DNA of 64,000 bases from Burkholderia pyrrocinia (GCF_022809715.1 NZ_CP094459.1:124001-188000), one strand, 5' to 3'; counted from the first letter of the stretch, positions 22,916 to 31,769 are shown. Made by a program: numbers and translations. Notes: generated by a model from the sequence alone, not told the origin.

Positions 22916-24424
22916 CTACTCCTTGCGCACGCGCAGCAGGAATTTCTGCAGCTTGCCGGTCGGCGTGCGCGGCAGCGCCTGCGCGAACGCGAACTCGCGC
23001 GGGATCTTGTACGCGGCGAGCCGCTCGCCGCAGAACGCGCGCAGCGCGTCCGCGTCGGGCGCCGCGCCCGCACGCATCACGACGTGCGCGACGACCGTCT
23101 CGCCCCAGTCCGGATGCGGGACGCCGACGACGGCCGCCTCGGCGATGTCCGGATGCGCGCCGAGCACGTCCTCCACTTCCTTCGAATAGACGTTCTCGCC
23201 TCCGGTCACGATCATGTCCTTCAGCCGGTCGACGATGAACAGGTAGCCATCCTGATCGATTCGCGCGACGTCGCCGGTGCGATACCAGCCGCCCGGTGCG
23301 AACGCGGCGCGCGTCGCGGCCGCGTCGTCGAGATAACCGAGCATCATGCTGTCTGCCTTCAGCCAGATCTCGCCGGTCTCGCCCGGCTGCGCATCGATGC
23401 CGTCCATCCGCACGACGCGCAGGTCGACGCCCGGGCCGCCGTGGCGGCCGATCGAACCGGCCTTCGCGATCTGCTCGTCCGGATACAGCGTCGTGCCGGC
23501 CGGCCCCGTTTCCGTCATCCCGTACACGTGGAAGAACGCGTCGCTGCGATACGCGCGCGCGAGCCGTTCGGCCTGCGCGGCGCCGATCGGGCCGCCGCCG
23601 TACAGCCACGCGCGCACGCTCGACAGGTCGAACGCCGCGAAACCGTCGATCGTGTCGAGCGGCAGCGTGTACGACACCGGCGCGCCGAAATACAGCGTCA
23701 CGCGCTCGCGCTCGACGGTTTGCAGGAAGCGTAGCGGATGGTATTCGCGCAGCAGCACGACGGTGCCGCCCGCGACCAGCGTGCCGCCGAACCAGTTGTT
23801 GAGCGGCGACGAATGCCAGATCGGCATCGCCATCAGCGTGCGCTCGTTGCGGCCGATGCCGATCGCGAGCGCCGCCGACATCGCCGCAAGCGTCACGGTG
23901 CGGTGGCTGTGCACGCAGCCTTTCGGGCGGCCGGTCGTGCCGGACGTGTAGAGGATCTGCGCGACATCGCCGTCGGCCGGTTCGATGCCCGCGACGCCGT
24001 CCATCGTCGCGCACATCGTGTCGAAGCACGGCACGCCGTCGAGCTCGCCTTCGGTCACGAGCCGCCGCGCCGGATGAACGATGCGTTCGATCACCGGCGC
24101 GAGCGCCACGTCGAACAGCAGCGCCTTGCTGCGGCTGTGTTCGAGCACGTAGTCGACTTCCGGCGCCTGCAGCTTGTGGTTGACCGGCACGAACGTCGCG
24201 CCGAGCCGCCACACGCCGAACATCAGGTCGACGAAGGCCGGCGTGTTGAAGCACATCGCTGCGACGCGGTCGCCGGCCGCGATGCCGAGCGCGCTCAGCA
24301 CGGCCGCTGCGCGGTGCGAGCGCTCGCGCGCGGCCGCATAGGTGATCGTCGCGGATTCGCTGATGAGGAACGGCTTGTCGGGCGTCGCGCGGGCGGCGCG
24401 GTCGAGGGCGGCGACGAGGTTCAT
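22916..24424 (-). CDS. AMP-dependent acyl-CoA synthetase/ligase
   Basis: The 502-residue member of the acyl-adenylate family has P-loop YTSGTTGRPKG at about 159-169 and YGMTETGPAGT (A5). The hinge stretch GWYRTGDVARIDQDGYLFIVDRLKDM and the C-terminal PTGKLQKFLLR lysine motif are present. It is shorter than the ligase at 10.1 kb and of a different subgroup (closest in feel to crotonobetaine/carnitine- or medium-chain-type ligases). It lies 51 bp downstream of the AidB-like dehydrogenase on the same strand and is probably co-transcribed, suggesting activation of an acid followed by acyl-CoA oxidation. The substrate is unknown. Confidence 0.85.
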   Translation of the reverse strand: MNLVAALDRAARATPDKPFLISESATITYAAARERSHRAAAVLSALGIAAGDRVAAMCFNTPAFVDLMFGVWRLGATFVPVNHKLQAPEVDYVLEHSRSKALLFDVALAPVIERIVHPARRLVTEGELDGVPCFDTMCATMDGVAGIEPADGDVAQILYTSGTTGRPKGCVHSHRTVTLAAMSAALAIGIGRNERTLMAMPIWHSSPLNNWFGGTLVAGGTVVLLREYHPLRFLQTVERERVTLYFGAPVSYTLPLDTIDGFAAFDLSSVRAWLYGGGPIGAAQAERLARAYRSDAFFHVYGMTETGPAGTTLYPDEQIAKAGSIGRHGGPGVDLRVVRMDGIDAQPGETGEIWLKADSMMLGYLDDAAATRAAFAPGGWYRTGDVARIDQDGYLFIVDRLKDMIVTGGENVYSKEVEDVLGAHPDIAEAAVVGVPHPDWGETVVAHVVMRAGAAPDADALRAFCGERLAAYKIPREFAFAQALPRTPTGKLQKFLLRVRKE

Positions 24425-24475
24425 CGGGGCTCCGGGCGGGGCGAACGAAGGCGAACGAAGGCGAGCGAACCGGCG

Positions 24476-26128
24476 TCAGGCCGGATACGCGCGCTGCAGC
24501 AGCGCGGCGACGTCGATCGCATGCGGATCGAAGCCGCCCGCGATGCGGCCCCAGTCGGGCGCCGCGAGCCGCGTCACGACGAACGCGTCGGCGACGGCCG
24601 CCGGCGCATCGCGGCGCAGCAGGCACGCCTGCGCGACGATCGCGAGCCGCTGCGCGAACACGCGGCCCGACGCCTCGAGCGTGTCGGCCGGCGCGGCAAG
24701 CATCGCGCGCAGCGCATCGAGCGCCGCGCGGATGCGCGGTTCGCCCGCACCGAGGTCGGCGAGTTCGGCGAACAGCGCGGCGGCCGCGTCGGGCTCGCGC
24801 GACACCGCGCGCAGCACGTCGAGGCACATCACGTTGCCCGAGCCTTCCCAGATCGAGTTGACGGGCGCCTCGCGGAACAGCCGCGCGATCGGGCCGTCGT
24901 CGACGTAGCCGTTGCCGCCGAACACTTCCATCACCTCGCCGGTCAGCTCGACCGCGCGCTTGCAGACCCAGAATTTCGCAGCCGGTGTGACGATGCGCTT
25001 CCACGCGCGTTCGCGCGGCGAGTCGTCGCGCTCGAACGCGTCGGCAAGACGCATCGCGAGTACGAGCGCGGCCTCGCTTTCGAGCGCGAGATCGGCGAGC
25101 ACGGTGCGCATCAGCGGCTGTTCGGCGAGCGCGCGGCCGAACGCGTGGCGCTGGCGCGTGTACGCGATCGCCTGCACGACGCCCTGGCGCAGCATCGCCG
25201 CGCTGCCGAGCACGCAATTCAGCCGCGTATAGGTGGCCATCTCGATGATGGTCGGAATGCCGCGGCCTTCGTCGCCGAGCATGATCCCCCACGCGTCGTT
25301 CAGCTCGATCTCGCTGCTCGAGTTGCTGCGGTTGCCGACCTTGTTCTTCAGCCGCTGGATCTCGACCGCGTTCTTCGTGCCGTCCGGTCGCCAGCGCGGC
25401 ACGTAGAAGCACGACGGGCTGCCGCCTTCGGTGTGCGCGACGACGAGGTGCGCATCGCACATCGGCGCGGAGAAGAACCACTTGTGGCCGCGCAGCAGGT
25501 ATTCGCCGCCGCGCCCGCCCGCGCCGACGGGCGTGGCGAGCGTCGTGTTCGCGCGCACGTCGGAGCCGCCCTGTTTCTCGGTCATCCCCATGCCGAACCA
25601 GATCGAGCGCTTGTCGGCGACCGGCACGTCGCGCGGGTCGTAGTCGTCGCTGTAGAGCTTGTCGCGCAGCAGGTTCCACAGCGCGGGCTCCTTCTGCAGC
25701 ACGGGAATCGCGGCCTGCGTCATCGTCGCCGGGCACAGCGTGCCGGCCTCGATCTGGCCGTGCAGGTAGAAGCCGGCCGCGGTCGCGGCCCAGCGGCCGC
25801 GGCGCGTATCGCGGAACGCGAGCGACACGAAGCCTTCGTGGCGATACTGGCCGAGCAGCGCGTGCCACGCCGGGTGGAAATCGACGCGGTCGATGCGCCG
25901 GCCGCGCCGGTCGAACGCGTTCAACTCCGGCGGGTGCTGGTTCGCTTCGTCGGCGAGTTGCGCGGTGTCGGCGCTGCCGAGCCGCGCGCCGTACGCATCG
26001 AGCTGCGGCATGGCCCAGTCGGCGCCGGCGCGGGCGAGCGCGTCGCGCAGCGCGACGTCCGTCGCGAAGAGGTTATAGTCGACCAGTTCGTCGAACTGGT
26101 TCGTGATGGCGTGAGTCGATTCGGTCAT
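24476..26128 (-). CDS. AidB-like acyl-CoA dehydrogenase
   Basis: The 550-residue flavoprotein matches E. coli AidB closely in recalled sequence: HPAWHALLGQYRHEGF, GSLCP-type LCPATMTQAAIPVL, GMGMTEKQGGSDVRANTT, GHKWFFSAPMCDAHLVVAHT, LKNKVGNRSNSSSEIE and REAPVNSIWEGSGNVMCLDV. AidB binds FAD and DNA and protects against alkylation in E. coli, although homologues are often called isovaleryl-CoA-type dehydrogenases. Start ATG 26128 has GGAGA nine bases upstream; an in-frame ATG at 26149 is less well placed. It pairs with an AMP ligase downstream and is divergent from a TetR regulator, which points to a metabolic role here. Confidence 0.85.
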   Translation of the reverse strand: MTESTHAITNQFDELVDYNLFATDVALRDALARAGADWAMPQLDAYGARLGSADTAQLADEANQHPPELNAFDRRGRRIDRVDFHPAWHALLGQYRHEGFVSLAFRDTRRGRWAATAAGFYLHGQIEAGTLCPATMTQAAIPVLQKEPALWNLLRDKLYSDDYDPRDVPVADKRSIWFGMGMTEKQGGSDVRANTTLATPVGAGGRGGEYLLRGHKWFFSAPMCDAHLVVAHTEGGSPSCFYVPRWRPDGTKNAVEIQRLKNKVGNRSNSSSEIELNDAWGIMLGDEGRGIPTIIEMATYTRLNCVLGSAAMLRQGVVQAIAYTRQRHAFGRALAEQPLMRTVLADLALESEAALVLAMRLADAFERDDSPRERAWKRIVTPAAKFWVCKRAVELTGEVMEVFGGNGYVDDGPIARLFREAPVNSIWEGSGNVMCLDVLRAVSREPDAAAALFAELADLGAGEPRIRAALDALRAMLAAPADTLEASGRVFAQRLAIVAQACLLRRDAPAAVADAFVVTRLAAPDWGRIAGGFDPHAIDVAALLQRAYPA

Positions 26129-26248
26129 CGAAGTTGTCTCCGGTCTCATGCTTCGCGGGCGGCCGGCGTCATGCAACACGGGTGGCGCTGCGGCGCTGGT
26201 TCCGGCTCCCGGTAAACGCATTCCCTGCTGAATTCCAGAGTAGCAAAT

Positions 26249-26917
26249 ATGCCGCCGCGACATGTTCAGGTTCCGGCGCCGCCCGGCCAGCCGGCGGCGC
26301 AACCCGCGCCCGCGTTGCGCCGCCGGCCGCGCCAGTCGCGCGCACAGGCGAGCTCCGACGCGCTGCAGCAGGCGTTCGTTCAGCTTTTGCTCGAACGCGG
26401 CTACGCGAAGGCGACGATTCGCGAGATCGCGGCCGTCGCGGGCGTCAGCATCGGCACCTTCTACGAGTATTTCGGCGACAAGCAGAGCCTCGCGGCGCTC
26501 TGCATCCACCGGTATGTGCTGGCGATGGCCGACCGGCTGCGCGATGTGGCGCAGCGGCTGCGCGGCGCGCCGCGGGCCGAACTCGCCGTGGCGCTCGTCG
26601 ACCTGCAGGTCGACGCGATCGGCGCCGACGCCGCGCTGTGGAGCGCGTTCTTCGCGCTGGAGCGGCAGGTGTCGCCGCTCGCCGCATACCGCCGGCATTA
26701 CGACGCATATGTCGCGCTGTGGCGCGACGCGCTCGCGCACGCGGCCGATCCGCCGCCGGCCGCGCGGCTCGACGGGCTCGCACGGATGGCGCATACCGTC
26801 TGCTACGGCGGCCTCTCGCAGGCATTGCTGACGCTCGGGCCCGCGCTCGACTTTGCCGCGCTGCGTGGCGAGCTGCGGGCCGTGCTGCTCGCGTATCTGG
26901 CGGCGGCGGGCGCGTAG
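26249..26917 (+). CDS. TetR-family transcriptional regulator
   Basis: The 222-residue protein has a proline/arginine-rich N-terminal tail (about 30 residues). A TetR helix-turn-helix follows at about residues 36-82 (FVQLLLERGYAKATIREIAA, then VAGVSIGTFYEYFGDKQSL), and the C-terminal part is an alpha-helical ligand-binding domain. It is divergent from the AidB-like/AMP-ligase unit across a 120-bp gap, so it probably controls that unit, perhaps with an acyl-CoA as inducer. No clear operator palindrome was identified in the gap. Confidence 0.9.
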   Translation: MPPRHVQVPAPPGQPAAQPAPALRRRPRQSRAQASSDALQQAFVQLLLERGYAKATIREIAAVAGVSIGTFYEYFGDKQSLAALCIHRYVLAMADRLRDVAQRLRGAPRAELAVALVDLQVDAIGADAALWSAFFALERQVSPLAAYRRHYDAYVALWRDALAHAADPPPAARLDGLARMAHTVCYGGLSQALLTLGPALDFAALRGELRAVLLAYLAAAGA

Positions 26918-27128
26918 CATCCCTTACGGGTAATGCCTGATTCGCATGTCAGGCCGGCAGGCTGGCCTTGCCGCTGCGTGCTTCATACCTTGAGCCATGA
27001 GAAAAATGCATGGCCGCCATGACGAACTTTCGATTGTCCGCCGATATTGGCTGGGGCTAAATCATGCGGCAGATGCAGGGCCGCGCGTGTCGCGCGGGCC
27101 AGCCCGAAGGACATCAGAAGGAGGAGTC

Positions 27129-28283
27129 ATGCGAAGCGCCACCGCGCCCCGTTCGAAACTGCCCGACGTCGGCACGACGATCTTCACGGTGATCGGCCAG
27201 CTGGCCGCGCAACACGATGCGTTGAACCTGTCGCAGGGCGCGCCGAATTTCGCGCCCGATCCGGTGCTCGTCGAAGGCGTCGCGCGCGCGATGCTCGACG
27301 GGCACAACCAATACTCGCCGATGGCCGGCGTGATGGCGCTGCGCGAGCGGCTCGCCGAGAAGACCGAGGCGCTGTACGGGGCGCGCTACGACCCGGCGAC
27401 CGAGATCACGGTGATCGCGAGCGCGAGCGAAGGGCTGTACGCGGCGATCAGCGCGCTCGTGCATCCGGGCGACGAAGTGATCTATTTCGAGCCGTCGTTC
27501 GACAGCTATGCGCCGATCGTGCGGCTGCAGGGCGCGACGCCGGTCGCGATCAAGCTGTCACCCGAGCATTTCCGCGTGAACTGGGACGAGGTGGCCGCGG
27601 CGATCACGCCGCGCACGCGGATGATCATCGTGAACACGCCGCACAACCCGACCGCGACCGTGTTCTCCGCCGACGATCTCGAGCGGCTCGCGCAGCTCAC
27701 GCGCGACACCGGCATCGTGATCCTGTCCGACGAGGTCTACGAGCACGTCGTATTCGACGGCGCGCTGCACCAGAGCGTGGCGCGCCACCGCGAGCTGGCC
27801 GAGCGCAGCGTGATCGTGTCGTCGTTCGGCAAGTCGTTCCACGTGACCGGCTGGCGGGTCGGTCATTGCCTGGCGCCCGCCGAGCTGATGGACGAGATCC
27901 GCAAGGTGCACCAGTTCATGGTGTTCGCGGCCGACACGCCGATGCAGGTCGCGTTCGCGGAGATCCTCGCGCGGCCGGACAGCTATCTCGGCCTGTCCGC
28001 GTTCTACCAGGCCAAGCGCGACCTGCTCGCACGCGAGCTGGCCGATTCGCGTTTCGAGCTGCTGCCGAGCGAAGGTTCGTTCTTCATGCTCGCGCGCTTC
28101 CGGCACTTCTCGGACGAAAGCGACAACGATTTCGTGCTGCGCCTGATCCGCGACGCGCGCGTCGCGACGATTCCGCTGTCGGCGTTCTATACCGACGGCA
28201 CCGACGCCGGCGTGATCCGGCTCAGTTTTTCGAAGGACGACGCGACGCTGGTCGAAGGCGCGCGGCGGCTGCGTTCGCTGTAA
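27129..28283 (+). CDS. PLP-dependent aminotransferase, methionine aminotransferase (YbdL/MtnE) type
   Basis: The 384-residue fold-type I aminotransferase has FVIPYP-like segments replaced by ALNLSQGAPNFAPDP at the N-terminus, NTPHNPTATVFSADDL, SDEVYEHVVFDG, and the PLP lysine in SSFGKSFHVTGWRVG (Lys235). This pattern, with the Q-rich LSQGAPNF start, is that of E. coli YbdL, which prefers methionine, histidine and phenylalanine. AAGGAGGAG just before ATG 27129 is a strong ribosome site; the longer frame from 26997 is rejected. It heads a plus-strand set with a binding protein and an FAD oxidoreductase. Confidence 0.88.
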   Translation: MRSATAPRSKLPDVGTTIFTVIGQLAAQHDALNLSQGAPNFAPDPVLVEGVARAMLDGHNQYSPMAGVMALRERLAEKTEALYGARYDPATEITVIASASEGLYAAISALVHPGDEVIYFEPSFDSYAPIVRLQGATPVAIKLSPEHFRVNWDEVAAAITPRTRMIIVNTPHNPTATVFSADDLERLAQLTRDTGIVILSDEVYEHVVFDGALHQSVARHRELAERSVIVSSFGKSFHVTGWRVGHCLAPAELMDEIRKVHQFMVFAADTPMQVAFAEILARPDSYLGLSAFYQAKRDLLARELADSRFELLPSEGSFFMLARFRHFSDESDNDFVLRLIRDARVATIPLSAFYTDGTDAGVIRLSFSKDDATLVEGARRLRSL

Positions 28284-28335
28284 GTAAGGAAACCGGCGAC
28301 GAGGACGTCGCATCGACCAGACCCAGGAGATCACG

Positions 28336-29124
28336 ATGAAGCACACGGCAACCCTGAAACTCGCATTCGCACTCGCGTGCGCAATCGGCTCCGGCGCGGC
28401 GCTCGCCGATACGCAGACGCTGCGCTTCGGCCTCGAGGCGCAATACCCGCCGTTCGAATCGAAAGCGCCGAACGGCGACCTGCAGGGCTTCGACATCGAC
28501 GTCGGCAATGCCGTCTGCCAGACGGCGAAGCTGTCGTGCAAATGGGTCGAGACGTCGTTCGACGGCCTGATTCCCGCGCTGAAGGGCCGCAAGTTCGACG
28601 CGATCAACTCGGCGATGAACGCGACCGAGCAGCGGCGCCAGGCGATCGACTTCACGACGATCATCTATCGCGTGCCGACCCAGCTGATCGCGCGCACCGG
28701 CAGCGGCCTGCTGCCGACGCCCGAATCGCTGAAGGGCAAGCGCGTCGGCGTGCTGCAGGCGTCGATCCAGGAAACCTTCGCGAAGGCGCACTGGGAACCG
28801 GCCGGCGTCGCGGTCGTCGCGTACCAGGACCAGAACCAGGCGTATGCGGACCTCGTGGCGGGCCGCCTCGACGCGACGCTGGTGCTCGCGCCGTCCGGCC
28901 AGCGCGGCTTCCTGTCGCGCCCGGACGGCAAGGGCTTCTCGTTCGTCGGCCAGCCCGTGCACGACGACCGGATCCTCGGCAGCGGCATCGCATTCGGCCT
29001 GCGCAAGGGCGACGACGCGCTGAAGGCGAAGCTCGACGCGGCGATCGACAAGCTGAAGGCGGACGGCACGGTGAAGTCGCTCGGCCTGAAGTATTTCGGC
29101 GATATCGACATCTCGACGAAGTAA
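28336..29124 (+). CDS. Polar amino-acid ABC transporter substrate-binding protein
   Basis: The 262-residue type-3 solute-binding protein has a signal peptide (MKHTATLKLAFALACAIGSG ending at ALA). The family signature LRFGLEAQYPPFESKAPNGD is followed by LQGFDIDVGNAVC and the two-lobe layout of lysine/arginine/ornithine/histidine-binding proteins, including AINSAMNATEQRRQAIDFTT. It begins 52 bp after the aminotransferase and ends 15 bp before the oxidoreductase, so all three appear to be one operon. No permease or ATPase genes follow, so it must borrow a transporter or act otherwise. Confidence 0.88.
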   Translation: MKHTATLKLAFALACAIGSGAALADTQTLRFGLEAQYPPFESKAPNGDLQGFDIDVGNAVCQTAKLSCKWVETSFDGLIPALKGRKFDAINSAMNATEQRRQAIDFTTIIYRVPTQLIARTGSGLLPTPESLKGKRVGVLQASIQETFAKAHWEPAGVAVVAYQDQNQAYADLVAGRLDATLVLAPSGQRGFLSRPDGKGFSFVGQPVHDDRILGSGIAFGLRKGDDALKAKLDAAIDKLKADGTVKSLGLKYFGDIDISTK

Positions 29125-29139
29125 GCGGGGCCGCGCGCG

Positions 29140-30570
29140 ATGCAGAACCCGAACCCGGCCGCCGCGGGCGGCGAACAGGGCGGCGCGCCGCTGTCGGACG
29201 ATGCGCTCGATGCCGTGCTCGTCGCCGAACTGGGCGACGCGCTCGTCACGCGCGCGGCCGACATCGATCCGCGCTACTTCACCGCGTACAACGAGCCGGC
29301 CGGCGTGCGACCGCGTGCGCTGGTGCGCCCGCGCAGCGTCGACGACGTGTCGCGCACGCTCGCGCTGTGCACGCGGCTCGGCCAGCCGGTCGTGCCGCAA
29401 GGCGGGTTGACGGGGCTCGCACGCGGCGCGGTCGCGCTCGGCGGCGAGGTGGTGTTGTCGATGGAACGCTTCACGGGTATCGAAGCGCTCGACGCGGCGG
29501 CCGGCACGATGACCGTGCGCGCCGGGACGCCGCTGCAGACGGTGCAGGAAGCCGCGGAAGCGGCGGGCTTCACGTTCGGCGTCGATCTCGGTGCGCGCGG
29601 CTCGTGCCAGATCGGCGGCATGCTCGCGACCAATGCGGGCGGCACGCGCGCGATCCGCTACGGGATGATGCGCGAGCAGGTGCTCGGGCTCGAGGCCGTG
29701 CTCGCGGACGGCACGGTCGTGTCGTCGATGAACCGGATGTTGAAGAACAACGCGGGCTACGACCTGAAGCAGCTGTTCATCGGCAGCGAGGGGACGCTCG
29801 GCGTCGTCACGCGCGCCGTGCTGCGGCTGCATCCGTTGCTCGCCGCGCCGGCCACCGCACTCTGCCGCGTGCGCGACTACGACGCGGTGGTCGGATTGTG
29901 GAACCGCGTGCGCACGCTGCCCGAGGTCGTCAGCTTCGAGGCGATGTGGCCGGCGTTCTATGACTACGTCGCGCGCCACACGCCGGGCGTCACTGCGCCA
30001 TTCGCAGGTGACGGCGGTTTCGCGGTGCTGATCGAGTGCGCGACGAGCGCGCCGGGCGGCGATGCGCATCACGCGCTGGAAACCGGCCTCGCGGCGGGGA
30101 TCGATGCAGGGCTCGTGGACGATGCGGTGCTCGCGACGTCGGAGCGGCAGGCGCGCGACCTGTGGACGCTGCGCGAAGGCCTCGCGATCGATGCGCTGCC
30201 GCAACTCGTCAACTTCGACGTGAGTTTGCCGACGGGCGAGCTCGGCGCGTTCGCCGAGCGCTGCGAGGCGGCGCTGCGCTCGCGCTGGCCGGCGCTCACG
30301 TGCCTGTTCTTCGGCCATGTCGGCGACGGCAACGTGCATATCGGCGTGTCGCTGGCCGGGATGACCGACGCGGACGCCGACGCGCTCGATCACTGCGTGT
30401 ACGCGGTGGTGCGGGACATGGGTGGCTCGGTGTCGGCCGAGCACGGGATCGGGGTGCTCAAACGTCCTTATCTCGCGCACACGCGCAGCGACGCTGAAAT
30501 CGGGCTGATGCGGTGCCTGAAGGCTGCGCTGGACCCGCGCGGCATCCTGAATCCCGGCAAGGTGCTTTGA
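29140..30570 (+). CDS. FAD-linked 2-hydroxyacid dehydrogenase (GlcD / D-2-hydroxyglutarate dehydrogenase family)
   Basis: The 476-residue protein has an FAD-binding type 4 domain (RPRSVDDVSRTLALCTRLGQ, then PVVPQGGLTGLARGAVALGG and GARGSCQIGGMLATNAGGTR). The FAD-oxidase C-terminal domain ends with the conserved FFGHVGDGNVHIG metal-site segment and VSAEHGIGVLKRPYL. The family oxidises D-lactate, glycolate or D-2-hydroxyglutarate and passes electrons to quinone or another carrier. With an aminotransferase in the same operon, a plausible role is handling a 2-hydroxy/2-oxo acid derived from an amino acid, but the substrate cannot be read from sequence. Confidence 0.87.
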   Translation: MQNPNPAAAGGEQGGAPLSDDALDAVLVAELGDALVTRAADIDPRYFTAYNEPAGVRPRALVRPRSVDDVSRTLALCTRLGQPVVPQGGLTGLARGAVALGGEVVLSMERFTGIEALDAAAGTMTVRAGTPLQTVQEAAEAAGFTFGVDLGARGSCQIGGMLATNAGGTRAIRYGMMREQVLGLEAVLADGTVVSSMNRMLKNNAGYDLKQLFIGSEGTLGVVTRAVLRLHPLLAAPATALCRVRDYDAVVGLWNRVRTLPEVVSFEAMWPAFYDYVARHTPGVTAPFAGDGGFAVLIECATSAPGGDAHHALETGLAAGIDAGLVDDAVLATSERQARDLWTLREGLAIDALPQLVNFDVSLPTGELGAFAERCEAALRSRWPALTCLFFGHVGDGNVHIGVSLAGMTDADADALDHCVYAVVRDMGGSVSAEHGIGVLKRPYLAHTRSDAEIGLMRCLKAALDPRGILNPGKVL

Positions 30571-30615
30571 CCGAGGCGATTCCCGTTGCTGGCGGGAGTC
30601 AGCCTTCGTTACTTG

Positions 30616-31188
30616 TCAGCCGTCCACCCAGCGCAGCGCGCCGATCTTCAGGTGTTCGACGACGCTGCGCGCCCAGTCGAGCTCCGCATTGAGCAGCACG
30701 AGCGCGTGTTCGTTCTGCAGCAGGAACAGGCGCGGCACCTGGTCGGCCTGCGCGGCGTTGCGCAGCGCTTCCAGACGCTCGCGCTCGGCGTCGAGCCGGG
30801 TAATCCGGAGTTCGAGCTGGTGTCGTGCATCTTCGGCATCGAGCAGCGGCAGGAACGCGAGGCCGGCACCGAACACCGGATATTCGCGCGCGGGCTCTGC
30901 GAGCAGTGCATGCAGCCACGCCTGGCCCGCCGTGTGCCCGGCCTCGGTCAGCGCATACAGCGTGCGCTCGGGAAAGGCGCCGTCGCGCTCGGTGTCGTGC
31001 ACGGCGATCAGCCCGTCGCGCAGCAGCCGGTCGATCGTCTGATAGAGGCTCGTGCGCTGCCGCACGTTGACGACTTCGTCGTATCCGCGGGCCTTCAGTT
31101 GCTGCAGCATCCCGTACGGATGCATCGGCGTTTCGGTGAGCGTCGCGAGGACGGCCAGTGCGAGCGGGGACGGGCGGCTCGTTGACAT
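30616..31188 (-). CDS. PadR-family transcriptional regulator
   Basis: The 190-residue protein has the PadR winged helix at its N-terminus (SPLALAVLATLTETPMHPYG, then MLQQLKARGYDEVVNVRQRTSLYQTIDRL) and a helical C-terminal dimerisation domain (Vir_C type) from about residue 95. It lies downstream of the CadR-type gene on the same strand, 68 bp away. A perfect inverted repeat lies only 1 bp from the start codon, leaving no room for a ribosome site between operator and ATG. The transcript may therefore be leaderless or start within the repeat. The regulated target is unknown, and autoregulation is likely. Confidence 0.88.
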   Translation of the reverse strand: MSTSRPSPLALAVLATLTETPMHPYGMLQQLKARGYDEVVNVRQRTSLYQTIDRLLRDGLIAVHDTERDGAFPERTLYALTEAGHTAGQAWLHALLAEPAREYPVFGAGLAFLPLLDAEDARHQLELRITRLDAERERLEALRNAAQADQVPRLFLLQNEHALVLLNAELDWARSVVEHLKIGALRWVDG

Positions 31189-31189
31189 G

Positions 31190-31225
31190 AATAGTTATGC
31201 GGTATCTAGTAAGAATATAACTATT
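31190..31225 (-). promoter_or_regulatory. Inverted repeat, predicted PadR operator
   Basis: AATAGTTAT (31190-31198) and ATAACTATT (31217-31225) are perfect complements with 18 bp between them, in a strikingly A+T-rich 40-bp stretch directly upstream of the PadR-type gene. Position and symmetry suit autoregulation. Confidence 0.65.
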
Positions 31226-31256
31226 CTCAATCAGACCATCTTATTTCACAAGGGTT

Positions 31257-31688
31257 TCAGCCGAGGTGCGAGCGCTTCGCGGCCGGCGCGACGGTTTCCA
31301 TCGTCGCGAGACCGTGCACGATTCCGCAATCCTCGACCGAATGCTCGCCGACACACTGGCGGCGCAATTCGGTGAGCTGGTCGCGCAGATGCGTGAGTTC
31401 CGCGAGGCGCGCGTCGACGTGTCCGATGTGGTCGTCGAGCAGCGAATTGATCGAATCGCAGCGGTCGGCAGGCGTGTCGGTGAGCCGCAGCAGTGCGCGA
31501 ATCTCGTCGTGCGCCATGTCGAGCGCGCGGCAGTTGCGGATGAAGCGCAGCCGTTCCACGTGCACGTCGGTGTAGTTGCGGTAGTTCGCGTCGGTGCGCT
31601 CCGCGTCCGGCATCAGCCCCTCTTTCTCGTAGAAACGGATCGTCTCGGGCGTGCAGCGGGCCGCTTTGGCCAGTTCGCCAATCTTCAT
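31257..31688 (-). CDS. cadR: MerR-family Cd(II)/Pb(II)-responsive regulator (CadR/PbrR type)
   Basis: The 143-residue regulator has the MerR winged helix (MKIGELAKAARCTPETIRFY), then EKEGLMPDAERTDANYRNYT. A long dimerisation helix and three metal-ligand cysteines at 77, 112 and 121 follow (RCDSIN, RRQCVGEH, EDCGIV), the ligand set of the CadR/PbrR subgroup. It is divergent from the metal ATPase gene, with its operator in the intervening 81 bp. In this family metal binding untwists a 19-20-bp promoter spacer and activates the exporter. Cd/Pb/Zn selectivity is inferred from the subgroup only. Confidence 0.92.
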   Translation of the reverse strand: MKIGELAKAARCTPETIRFYEKEGLMPDAERTDANYRNYTDVHVERLRFIRNCRALDMAHDEIRALLRLTDTPADRCDSINSLLDDHIGHVDARLAELTHLRDQLTELRRQCVGEHSVEDCGIVHGLATMETVAPAAKRSHLG

Positions 31689-31708
31689 GCCTTTCTCCCG
31701 TGTAAGGG

Positions 31709-31739
31709 TTGACCTTGTAGTGGCTTCAGGGTGTTAACT
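31709..31739 (+). promoter_or_regulatory. MerR-type promoter/operator of the metal ATPase gene
   Basis: TTGACC (31709-31714) and TTAACT (31734-31739) are 19 bp apart, the stretched spacer typical of MerR-controlled promoters. The spacer is covered by the dyad ACCTTGTAG-TGG-CTTCAGGGT (31712-31732), seven of nine positions paired. Confidence 0.8.
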
Positions 31740-31769
31740 CTACACCGTCAAGCCATAAAGGAGGTTGTC

